NCBI GenBank assembly: GCA_041390105.1
Contig: JAWKQO010000001.1
Location: forward strand, 808,001-872,000
Length of the DNA stretch: 64,000 nt
Source of the DNA: Gemmatimonadota bacterium
GTDB taxonomy: Bacteria; Gemmatimonadota; Gemmatimonadetes; Longimicrobiales; Gaopeijiaceae
Reading direction: 5' to 3'
The notes under the pieces are model-generated. The model did not search any database and was not told the origin of the DNA. It saw only the letters and a program-made list of their open reading frames with translations. Below, piece by piece: positions 36,769 through 43,667 of this stretch. Position 1 is the stretch's first letter. Every line of letters starts with the position of its first letter. The translations under genes were made by a program, and so were the position numbers.

Positions 36769-37797
36769 ATGCATCGCAGCCTGGCGGGATTGTTTGCGGT
36801 GGCCGTCGCCGTGACGGCAGCTGAAGCAGCGGCGCAAGACACACCGCTACGAGTTGGCAGTCTAGACGGCCCCAATGAGACAGTGTTTGGCTTGATCGCG
36901 GACGCGGATGTCGATCCCACCGGCGATGTCCTCGTTCTCGACATGCGAATGCTGGAGTTGCGGCGTTTCGACCGTAACGGGAGTTACATCGGGAAGGTGG
37001 GAAGCCCAGGCAGGGGTCCGGGTGAGTTTCGGTACCCCGAGGCCCTGGCGGTCGACAACAAGGGCAGAGCCTGGGTGCTCGACTCCGGCAACCTCCGAAT
37101 ATCAATCTACGACTGGCGTGCCGAGGGGGAGCCGATGCGGACGATCCCTCTCCCGTTCCCAGCGTTTGACCTGTGTGTGATGGGGGAGCATGCCTGGATC
37201 GCGGGCTACAGCCCGAGTGGGGTTGTTCACTCACTCGATACAAGCGGGGTGATCGAGCGCTCCTTCGGCGCAGCGGTGCTTCCGGCGCCAGTCGAGGGTC
37301 GAAGAGCGGAGATCCTCAAGGCCTCGCTGAGCGACGGGTCGCTCGCCTGCGACCAGGAGTCCGGCACGCTGGTCTATGCCCGACGGGACATTGGGTCAAT
37401 TGAAGCGTTTTCTACCGAGGGCCGCCGCCTTTGGAGCACAACAGTCCCCGATTTCGCTGCAATGGAAGTAGTGGTCACAGAGGCGGGGCGGATTTCGTAC
37501 CGACCTCCCGATGGCTTGTCCTACCAGAATCGCGTAGCCGGTCTCGTGGTCCCTCCCAAGGCCACGACCGTGCTCGTACAGATCGAAACAGTGAGCCTCG
37601 GTCGCTTGGAGCCGGATGCCGCCGACCTTGTGGAGACTAGATGGCTTGACATCGACACGGGGCAGTGGCGCGGACAAGGGGGGCTCGGCGGCCGAGTGGC
37701 ACATGCCGGCGCTGAGACGTGTCTGCTGTTCGAGAACCTCCCCTACCCGCGAGTCTGGAGCGACATGTGCCCTTCGCCCGCCGGGAGGCCCAAGTGA
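36769..37797 (+). CDS. Six-bladed beta-propeller protein, cassette 8 first gene
   Basis: 342 residues from the ATG at 36769; AGGAGG lies 8 bases upstream, which favours it over the GTG at 36760. Signal peptide 1-23 (AGLFAVAVAVTAAEAAAQ). SPGRGPGEFRYPEALAVD, KGRAWVLDSGNLRISIYDW and similar repeats mark the propeller blades. It is preceded by a 212-bp gene-free stretch within the cassette and overlaps the next gene by 4 bp. Confidence 0.78.
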   Translation: MHRSLAGLFAVAVAVTAAEAAAQDTPLRVGSLDGPNETVFGLIADADVDPTGDVLVLDMRMLELRRFDRNGSYIGKVGSPGRGPGEFRYPEALAVDNKGRAWVLDSGNLRISIYDWRAEGEPMRTIPLPFPAFDLCVMGEHAWIAGYSPSGVVHSLDTSGVIERSFGAAVLPAPVEGRRAEILKASLSDGSLACDQESGTLVYARRDIGSIEAFSTEGRRLWSTTVPDFAAMEVVVTEAGRISYRPPDGLSYQNRVAGLVVPPKATTVLVQIETVSLGRLEPDAADLVETRWLDIDTGQWRGQGGLGGRVAHAGAETCLLFENLPYPRVWSDMCPSPAGRPK

Positions 37798-38360
37798 GTC
37801 GGATAGACAGATCCACCTTTCTTCGATCCGCCTTCGTCCTCACCGCAGGCGCAGGCACTGCGGCATTTCTGGAGAGTCGGTCTAGGCCGTCCGTGCCCAG
37901 ACCTGATCCAGCGGGGGTCGAACAGCCTGAAGAGGTTCTTTTCATCTTCATAGCATCTTCGACTTGCGGTGCATCGGAGGCTCCTGGCCTTGCCGCTGCC
38001 CTCAGCCGTGCACGCGTCGCACTTCAAGACCGAGTGAGGAGGGCCGGCTTCGGCTTCGCGTCGGTCGGCGTAGCGCTGGACCACGATTGGCGTGCCGGGC
38101 TGGCGTTCTTGGAGGATTTCGGGCCGTTCGACGAGGTAAGCTCCGGCCGCAAATGGTCCAACAACATGGCAGTGGACTACCTTTGGCGGGACCTGCCCGG
38201 AGATCCCGCCATTCCACAAGTGCTCATAGTTCGACGCGAAACCAGTTGGCGCACAGACGGGTGGCTTGACGTCGGCCAGGATCGACTCCTTGGGCGGCGT
38301 GTAGGTGTCGAGGAGCTGCTCGCATGGTCCCAAGCCGGCTTTCCGCTCGTAGACCTCTAG
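37794..38360 (+). CDS. Thioredoxin-like exported protein, cassette 8 second gene
   Basis: 188 residues from a GTG overlapping the propeller stop (GTGA). An N-terminal hydrophobic segment (TFLRSAFVLTAGAGTAAFL) suggests export or anchoring. EVLFIFIASSTCGAS has the strand-then-Cys form of a peroxiredoxin/TlpA-like active-site loop, with a single Cys rather than CxxC, and PAIPQVLIVRR resembles the cis-Pro strand. A redox role is possible but unproven. Translational coupling suggests it works with the propeller protein. Confidence 0.6.
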   Translation: MSRIDRSTFLRSAFVLTAGAGTAAFLESRSRPSVPRPDPAGVEQPEEVLFIFIASSTCGASEAPGLAAALSRARVALQDRVRRAGFGFASVGVALDHDWRAGLAFLEDFGPFDEVSSGRKWSNNMAVDYLWRDLPGDPAIPQVLIVRRETSWRTDGWLDVGQDRLLGRRVGVEELLAWSQAGFPLVDL

Positions 38361-38436
38361 CATGGCGCAGTATCCACGTCGCCGTCGGAGGACGAGGCCG
38401 AACTCCCGCGATTGGCGTATTCCTACTCGGTGCGCC

Positions 38437-38555
38437 GCCTAACCCGCGTTTGCTGCTGGCGCGTGCCTTCCCAACCCCGGCGGCCTTCCCCGGCTTGCTG
38501 CCAACCCATCCGGGAGGACATCCTGAGGGCGCAGCAGAAACGCCGACCGTTAGGC
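38437..38555 (+). repeat. attC site (family 1 ends, divergent loop) after cassette 8
   Basis: Outer boxes GCCTAAC and GTTAGGC are exact complements. Inner boxes GCGTTTGCTGCTG and GCAGCAGAAACGC match family 1, but the loop sequence differs from the other two members. It is the last full attC of the array. Confidence 0.9.
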
Positions 38556-38585
38556 TGCGCCCTTCTGACCGCACCTTGGGGAACA

Positions 38586-38951
38586 GTGTTCAGGTGCTCC
38601 TGTAGGACGGAGATCGCCTTCCAGGAGCCAGCCTTGGGGCCACTTCTCCCGCCGCCACCGATCCGTCGGTCATTCGTCCTGCGCGTCTCGGTGGTGTGGG
38701 CCTTCGCGCGCATCATCACACTGGTCGGTGCCTCTCTGGAGAGTGGTGCAGGTCAAGATTCCTCTCTTGGTGTTCTCCCGTTGGCACTCCTGGTCGACCC
38801 GGTGGTTGTCCTCGTAGTCATGCTCGACATGCGTCGTCGGGCGGAACTCATGTTCCTCGCGAACCTGGGGTGGTCTCTCCGACAGATCGCGTCCTCGGCG
38901 GTAGGGGCCTGCCTGCTCATGGAGGCGCTGCTGCGAGTCGTCGTTGGGTAG
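38586..38951 (+). CDS. Small membrane protein coupled to an ABC ATPase
   Basis: About 121 residues from a GTG; the start is uncertain because the open frame runs back through the attC. Two or three hydrophobic stretches (VLRVSVVWAFARIITLVGAS, LPLALLVDPVVVLVVML, VGACLLMEALLRVV). Its stop lies inside the start of the ATPase gene, so the two probably form one transporter-like or signalling unit. It is much smaller than an ordinary ABC permease. Confidence 0.5.
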   Translation: MFRCSCRTEIAFQEPALGPLLPPPPIRRSFVLRVSVVWAFARIITLVGASLESGAGQDSSLGVLPLALLVDPVVVLVVMLDMRRRAELMFLANLGWSLRQIASSAVGACLLMEALLRVVVG

Positions 38952-39657
38952 CGACCGATATGTCTTCTGGGCAGAGGGAGTCGGAAAGTCCTTCGGGAAG
39001 ACTGTAGCGTTGAAGTCTGCGTCACTCTGGGCCGAGGCGGGGAAGGTTACGACGCTGATGGGTCGGAATGGGTCGGGGAAGACGACTCTGATGCGCGTTG
39101 CCGCCGGCACCCTCCGACCCGACTTCGGCGTAGTGTCGTTCTTCGGGCAAGTGACCGAACACCCCAGGTTGGCGCGACTTGCACGCCAGGGGCTCATGTT
39201 CGTTCCACAGAATCGCCTCGCCATGCCTCACTACCTTGCCCTCGACCAGCTCCAAGCGGTGGCGTCTCGATTCGGACGTACACACGTGGATCAAGCGATT
39301 GAGGTGGCGCGTCTGGCGCCTTTGTTGGACCGACCGGTCGACACGATGTCCGGGGGAGAGCGTGCGAGGCTCTCACTTGGGCTTGCATTCGTCCGCCAAC
39401 CCCGAGTCCTGATCGCCGACGAGCCTCTGGTCGGGCTGGCCCCGGTCGAGCAGGAAGCATTGGCGGAGCTACTTCGGACCCTGGCGGCCAACGGCACCGC
39501 CGTCGTCACTTCTGGCCACGACGCACGCATCCTCCTGAACGCCTCGGACGTGATCATCTGGTCTGCGGCGGGGACGACCCATCACCTGGGCTCACCGTCC
39601 GACGCCTTGGGCCACGAGCAGTTCAGGCGGGAGTACCTTGGCCCGGCGTTCACGTAG
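38944..39657 (+). CDS. ABC transporter ATP-binding protein
   Basis: 237 residues from a TTG that overlaps the preceding stop. Walker A GRNGSGKT, Q-loop region FVPQNRLAMP, signature MSGGERARLSLGLAF and Walker B VLIADEPLVGLAP are all present, with a later His in TSGHDAR as the H-loop. The Walker B aspartate-glutamate pair is intact, so ATP hydrolysis is expected. Related to LptB/LivF-type ATPases by the GRNGSGKTTLM motif. No attC is found downstream, so this last cassette is either fixed or truncated. Confidence 0.85.
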   Translation: MGSDRYVFWAEGVGKSFGKTVALKSASLWAEAGKVTTLMGRNGSGKTTLMRVAAGTLRPDFGVVSFFGQVTEHPRLARLARQGLMFVPQNRLAMPHYLALDQLQAVASRFGRTHVDQAIEVARLAPLLDRPVDTMSGGERARLSLGLAFVRQPRVLIADEPLVGLAPVEQEALAELLRTLAANGTAVVTSGHDARILLNASDVIIWSAAGTTHHLGSPSDALGHEQFRREYLGPAFT

Positions 39658-39706
39658 TGCCAAGTCCGGACGCGGTGAGCGGTCAAGGACCTAGTTAACA
39701 GATGAG

Positions 39707-39955
39707 TCAACGGACCTTCTTTACAGTACGCCGTCCTTTGTGTGAGCCACCCGATCTCTGAGTTCCCGCCCTACGAGGGTCGGGAGAGTCGAGAATGAGG
39801 CGCTTGGTTTCGAAGAAGTGACCGAGCCAGACGGGACCGAAGTAGACGTTGAAGAGGCCGTGGTCAATCTCCTCAAGCCCAGCGTGATGACCGCCGAGCA
39901 GGGTTCGACGTTCGCCGACCGACTGTGCGCTCCCGGGCCATCCAATAGCGACCAC
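39707..39955 (-). pseudogene. Remnant of an IS transposase C terminus
   Basis: An 82-codon minus-strand frame in the otherwise gene-free 39658-39997 interval. GLEEIDHGLFNVYFGPVWLG resembles the end of many IS3/IS481-type transposases (G.KEVDDGIW.V.F....LG). Nothing upstream encodes the catalytic core, and no terminal inverted repeats are evident. The rest of the interval holds no gene. It marks the right edge of the array. Confidence 0.45.
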
Positions 39956-39997
39956 GCGCCCAGCGGCGCCCAGGCCCCATCCGCACTATGTTCCGGC

Positions 39998-41620
39998 ATG
40001 ACACCGCCCTCCGACCGCCCCCCGATCTCGCGCCGCACCTTCGCCACCCTACTCGCCTCGACGCCGTTCGCCCTCTCGGGGCTGGCGGGGGCCACGCCGC
40101 CGCTCCCGCAGCCGGCCGAAGGCCGGGGCCGCTCCGGGCTCCCGCACAGCGCCCGGCAGATCACGCTGCTGTACACCAACGACTTCCACAGCGCCTTCGA
40201 GCCGGTCCCGGCCTTCTGGCGGCCTGGCGCCCCGCGGCTGGGCGGGGCCGCCCACCTGGCCTCGGTCATCGAACGGGAGCGCGCCGCCGCGGGGACGTCG
40301 TTCCTGCTCGACTCGGGCGACATGTTCACCGGCACCCTCTCGCGCCTCACCGAGGGCGAGGCCCTGCTCGAGTTGATGTTGCTGCTGCGCTACGACGCGA
40401 TGGCGGTCGGCAACCACGAGTTCGACTACGGGTGGCAGGCGTTCGAGCGGGGGATCACCCGGGTCCCCTTCCCGATTCTCTGCTGCAACGTCCGCTACCG
40501 CGCCTCCGGCGTGCGGTTCTGTCGCCCGCACACGATCCTGGAGCGCGACGGCGTCCGCGTCGGGGTCATCGGTGTGATGGGAAGCCTGGCCGCATCCCGG
40601 ACCATCATGCCTTCCAAGGTGGCGGAGCTCGAGTTCACCGACCCGGTGGCCGAGACCCAGGCCAGCGTCCGGGCGCTGCGGGACACCGTGGACGTCCTGG
40701 TGGTCCTCGGCCATCAGGGACTGCCCGGCCCCATGCAGTCGGACGCTGAGGCCGATCCGACGGTGCAGCGCCCGCTGGACGAAGACGTCGGGTTCTGCGG
40801 CGCCGTTCCGGGCATCGACGTCTACATCGCGGCGCACTCGCACCACGGGCTCGAGCAGCCTCTGGTCCACCCGGACACGGGCACCGTGATCACCCAGACC
40901 TATGGCTACGGGACCCGGGTCGGGCGGGTGCGGCTGGCGTTGGACGGCGGCCGCGTCACCGGGCACGAGGTGGACCTGCTCCCCGTCGAGAGCGACCGGA
41001 TCCCGGCCCATCCGGCCGTTACGGCGCGGGTGGCCCAGTATCGCGCGCGGGTGGCGCCCGAGATCGGGCCTCCCGTGGGCAGCGCCGCCGCGCGGTTTAC
41101 CCGCAAGTACCACCTCGAATCCACGCTGGGCGCGCTCTGCGCCGATGTCATGCGCACGCGGGCCGGGAGTGAGGTGGCGCTGACCAACGCGGGCGGCCTC
41201 CGCGCGGACCTGCCCGAAGGCGCAATCGACCGCGGGCACATCCTCGACGCCTTTCCCTTCCTGAACGATTCGGTGACGCTCGACCTTCCCGGTGGCGCGC
41301 TCTGGGGCGCGTTGGAGCAGGGGTGTTCCCTCGAAGCCGGGATGGTGCAGGCGAGCGGCATCGAGGTCCGCTACGATCCGCGGCGCCCGGTCGGGTCCCG
41401 GATCCTCTCGGCGCGGATCGGCGGGGTCCCCCTCGACCGCGAGCGGCGCTACCGGGTCACCACCAACAGCTTCATGGCGGAGGGAGGAGACGGGTACCGC
41501 GACTTTCGTGACGGCAAGGAGATCCGACGCGATCCCGTGCTGAGCGAGCTGATCGCGGACCACTTCCGCCAGAAGGAACGGGTCGACCTTCCCGGGATGG
41601 GACGGCTCGTCGCCGTGTGA
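39998..41620 (+). CDS. Tat-exported 5'-nucleotidase (UshA-like metallophosphoesterase)
   Basis: 540 residues from the ATG at 39998; a longer frame reads through the transposase remnant and is rejected. SRRTFATLLAS (11-21) is a twin-arginine signal. Metallophosphoesterase motifs follow in order: YTNDFHS, DSGDMF, GNHEFDYG, GHQG and AAHSHHG. The C-terminal nucleotide-binding domain carries TNAGGLRADL, FPFLNDSVTL and NSFMAEGGDGY. It hydrolyses nucleotides or UDP-sugars outside the inner membrane. It is the first core gene after the array. Confidence 0.92.
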   Translation: MTPPSDRPPISRRTFATLLASTPFALSGLAGATPPLPQPAEGRGRSGLPHSARQITLLYTNDFHSAFEPVPAFWRPGAPRLGGAAHLASVIERERAAAGTSFLLDSGDMFTGTLSRLTEGEALLELMLLLRYDAMAVGNHEFDYGWQAFERGITRVPFPILCCNVRYRASGVRFCRPHTILERDGVRVGVIGVMGSLAASRTIMPSKVAELEFTDPVAETQASVRALRDTVDVLVVLGHQGLPGPMQSDAEADPTVQRPLDEDVGFCGAVPGIDVYIAAHSHHGLEQPLVHPDTGTVITQTYGYGTRVGRVRLALDGGRVTGHEVDLLPVESDRIPAHPAVTARVAQYRARVAPEIGPPVGSAAARFTRKYHLESTLGALCADVMRTRAGSEVALTNAGGLRADLPEGAIDRGHILDAFPFLNDSVTLDLPGGALWGALEQGCSLEAGMVQASGIEVRYDPRRPVGSRILSARIGGVPLDRERRYRVTTNSFMAEGGDGYRDFRDGKEIRRDPVLSELIADHFRQKERVDLPGMGRLVAV

Positions 41621-41630
41621 GGCGGCGCCC

Positions 41631-42425
41631 CTACCGCACCTGCGCGCCGATCCGGTCCGCGCGCACCTCGCGGAAGAACCGGAAGGGCTTGAGCGACTGC
41701 TTGTCGTAGGAGTAGTAGATCCGCGAGGCCCGGCCCTCCAGGCGCCATCCCTCCAGCAGCCCCCAGTAGCGGGAATCCAGGCTGCGGTCGCGGTTGTCTC
41801 CCAACATGAAGTAGCGATCCTCGGGCACCACCAGCGGTCCCCAGTTGTCCCGGGTGGGCCGGTAGCCCTCACGGACCACGCCGGGCGCGAGGTAGTCGCT
41901 CTGCCAGCGCATCCAGGGATGCGAGTCGTCGCCGTTGGGATCGTCGTGCCGGACGTAGGGCTCGTCCTGCGCCACGCCGTTCAGGTACAGCACCTTGTCC
42001 CGCATCTCGACGGTGTCGCCGGGCATGCCGATCAGCCGCTTGACCAGCTTGAGCTCCGCTTCGTGCGGAGGGTCGAAGACGATGACGTCCCCGCGATGCG
42101 CCTTCGAATAGCCCGGGATCCGGATGCCCGGCTCACCGGTGAACGGGATCCGACTCCCGATCGCTGCCCGGTTGACGATGAGGTAGTCGCCGACCAGCAG
42201 CGTGTTCTCCATCGAGCCCGAGGTGATCACGAAGGTCTGGAGCAGGAAGGTGCGCATGACCAGGAACAGCGCGAAGGCGATCAGGACCGACTTCGTCCAC
42301 TCCCAGGCCACGCCGGACGACGAGTCCTCCTTCGGGTCGCCGCCCCCGCCGGCCGCACGTCGCGTCGGCGCTCCCTTGGGGGGAGTGGCGCCTCCCGATT
42401 TCCGTTCCTTGGCCATCCTCGTCAT
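41631..42425 (-). CDS. lepB: Signal peptidase I
   Basis: 264 residues (an alternative ATG at 42416 gives 261). A Gly/Lys-rich cytoplasmic tail is followed by one transmembrane helix (about 45-62). Catalytic Ser71 in TSGSMENTL and Lys129 in LVKRLIGMPGD are in place, and GDNRDRSLDSRYWG is the conserved C-terminal box. It cleaves signal peptides of exported proteins. It converges on the nucleotidase gene with a 10-bp gap. Confidence 0.96.
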   Translation of the reverse strand: MTRMAKERKSGGATPPKGAPTRRAAGGGGDPKEDSSSGVAWEWTKSVLIAFALFLVMRTFLLQTFVITSGSMENTLLVGDYLIVNRAAIGSRIPFTGEPGIRIPGYSKAHRGDVIVFDPPHEAELKLVKRLIGMPGDTVEMRDKVLYLNGVAQDEPYVRHDDPNGDDSHPWMRWQSDYLAPGVVREGYRPTRDNWGPLVVPEDRYFMLGDNRDRSLDSRYWGLLEGWRLEGRASRIYYSYDKQSLKPFRFFREVRADRIGAQVR

Positions 42426-42446
42426 CTCCTCGCTACGCCCCGCCGC

Positions 42447-42920
42447 TCACCGCCGAATATAACCCCGGGGATCCCACCAGGGTCGCGAGCCGGTGTCCGC
42501 TGGAGCTACCGCGTCCGGGACCCAATCGATCCCCAGGCGGACCGTGACCTCGAGGAGGCGGGAGGAATCGGGAACGCTCACGACGGAGTCGATCCGGAGG
42601 ACCTCCGCCACCCGGCGGGCCCATTCGGGGCGCCCCACGCGGTCCGTCACTACGGAGGGCTCCTCCGAGAAGGTTTCGGCGTTCTGATAGGAGACCACAT
42701 CGTAGCCGGCGCTGCGCAGCGCCTCGGTGGCCGTGCGGGCCACCCCGGAACGCCCTCCCCCATTCAGCACCTCCACCCGCACGCGCTCCTGCAGCGGGGC
42801 CACCGCTTCCGGAGCAGGAGTGGGCTCGGGCTGGAGGAACTGGGCCAGGGCCGACCCCAACAGCGTCCCCACCGCCAACAGCGCCACCAGGATCCCGAGC
42901 TGAGTCAGCCGACTACGCAT
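42447..42920 (-). CDS. LytR C-terminal domain protein, membrane-anchored
   Basis: 157 residues. One N-terminal transmembrane helix (7-27), a Pro-rich linker, then a LytR_C domain: VRVEVLNGGGRSGVARTATEALRSAGYDVV. Its stand-alone form is often found near LCP or ribosome-silencing genes. The start overlaps the upstream HD gene by 8 bp. Confidence 0.82.
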   Translation of the reverse strand: MRSRLTQLGILVALLAVGTLLGSALAQFLQPEPTPAPEAVAPLQERVRVEVLNGGGRSGVARTATEALRSAGYDVVSYQNAETFSEEPSVVTDRVGRPEWARRVAEVLRIDSVVSVPDSSRLLEVTVRLGIDWVPDAVAPADTGSRPWWDPRGYIRR

Positions 42921-43521
42921 CGCTCTCCACCAACGCGTTCCAGCAGTGGATCGAGAAGTCGGAGACCGGTTGGCCGCGCGCGAGCAGGTGCCGCAGCCGG
43001 GCCGCCATGATCTCCCGGATCACCTTCCTGAGCTCCCCCGGCATCCGGTTGCGGAGGGGATCGCGCAGCTCCGCCAGCGACGTGCGCCCCGGTTCGAGGA
43101 AGTCTGCGGCCGAAAGCGCCATGCCCAAGGCGTCGAACTCCGGATGGCCCAGGGTGTGGAAGGCAACCGCCCGGATCAGCGAGGCGTCGGCCACTCCCTC
43201 TGCAGCGAGGCGCTGGGCCGCTGCCGGACCGTGCAGGACCGGCCCGGGCAGGGCAGCGAGCGCGCCCGCCAGCAGCGGGCGCAGCGACTCCGGTTCGGCT
43301 TCCCGCAGCGCGTCGTGAAGGAGCCCCGCCGCCGCCCAGCGGTCGACCTCCCGCGGGGGCAAGCCCAGGTCCTGCGCCCAGGCGCGCATCAGCGCGCGCA
43401 CCCGTTGCATGTGCGCCCGCCGCTTCTCGCCCGCCACCGCCCAGGGAGGCAACTCTCCCTCTGCAGCCCGCTGCAGAAGGGGGTGCAACGGCTCTCCTGT
43501 GGTCGACGAGGGGTCGGTCAA
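42913..43521 (-). CDS. HD-domain phosphohydrolase (YqeK-like)
   Basis: About 202 residues from a TTG at 43521 with GGAGAG just upstream; the longer frame runs into the divergent rqcH start. RRAHMQRVRALM, AGLLHDALRE and VLHGPAAAQRL supply the first His, the HD pair and a further His of the metal site, as in YqeK diadenosine-tetraphosphate hydrolases. YqeK often sits with nadD or LytR_C/rsfS genes; here only the LytR_C neighbour is present. Confidence 0.75.
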   Translation of the reverse strand: MTDPSSTTGEPLHPLLQRAAEGELPPWAVAGEKRRAHMQRVRALMRAWAQDLGLPPREVDRWAAAGLLHDALREAEPESLRPLLAGALAALPGPVLHGPAAAQRLAAEGVADASLIRAVAFHTLGHPEFDALGMALSAADFLEPGRTSLAELRDPLRNRMPGELRKVIREIMAARLRHLLARGQPVSDFSIHCWNALVESDA

Positions 43522-43667
43522 GCGGCTCTCCGGTGCCTGCGTGTTCGGCTCCAGCGACGTGCGTACACGGCACCAGGCTACGTGGCCTCCCCACGGCGGA
43601 TCAAGCGCCCCCGGGAAGCGGCGACCGTCCCTTGGCCGCGGTCGCTCTACCTGCGAAGGTTGCACCC

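Larger units (their letters stand above)
29037..38555 (+). mobile_element. Integron cassette array without integrase (CALIN or distal part of a sedentary integron)
   Basis: Seven full-length attC sites (about 104-120 bp) alternate with one- or two-gene cassettes, all genes on the plus strand. Each attC has complementary outer boxes (RYYYAAC-like at the left, GTTRRRY-like at the right) and inner stem boxes with a single unpaired base, for example GAATTGCTGCTG against CAGCAGAATTC. Two collapsed sites and one degenerate left-edge site add to these. No tyrosine recombinase gene is found in the 64 kb, so recombination would depend on an integrase in trans or outside the window. Cassette genes look less GC-rich than the flanks. 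Confidence 0.88.

Noticed and set aside
31507..38555. CRISPR array
   Set aside because: The repeats are 104-120 bp, imperfect, separated by genes and have internal stem boxes; they are attC sites.
39690..39710. Terminal attC box near AGTTAACA
   Set aside because: The box does not fit RYYYAAC/GTTRRRY spacing and no complementary partner lies within 150 bp.
29037..39997. Integron integrase gene within or beside the array
   Set aside because: No tyrosine recombinase motifs (R..HxxR..Y) were found on either strand in this stretch or its flanks.
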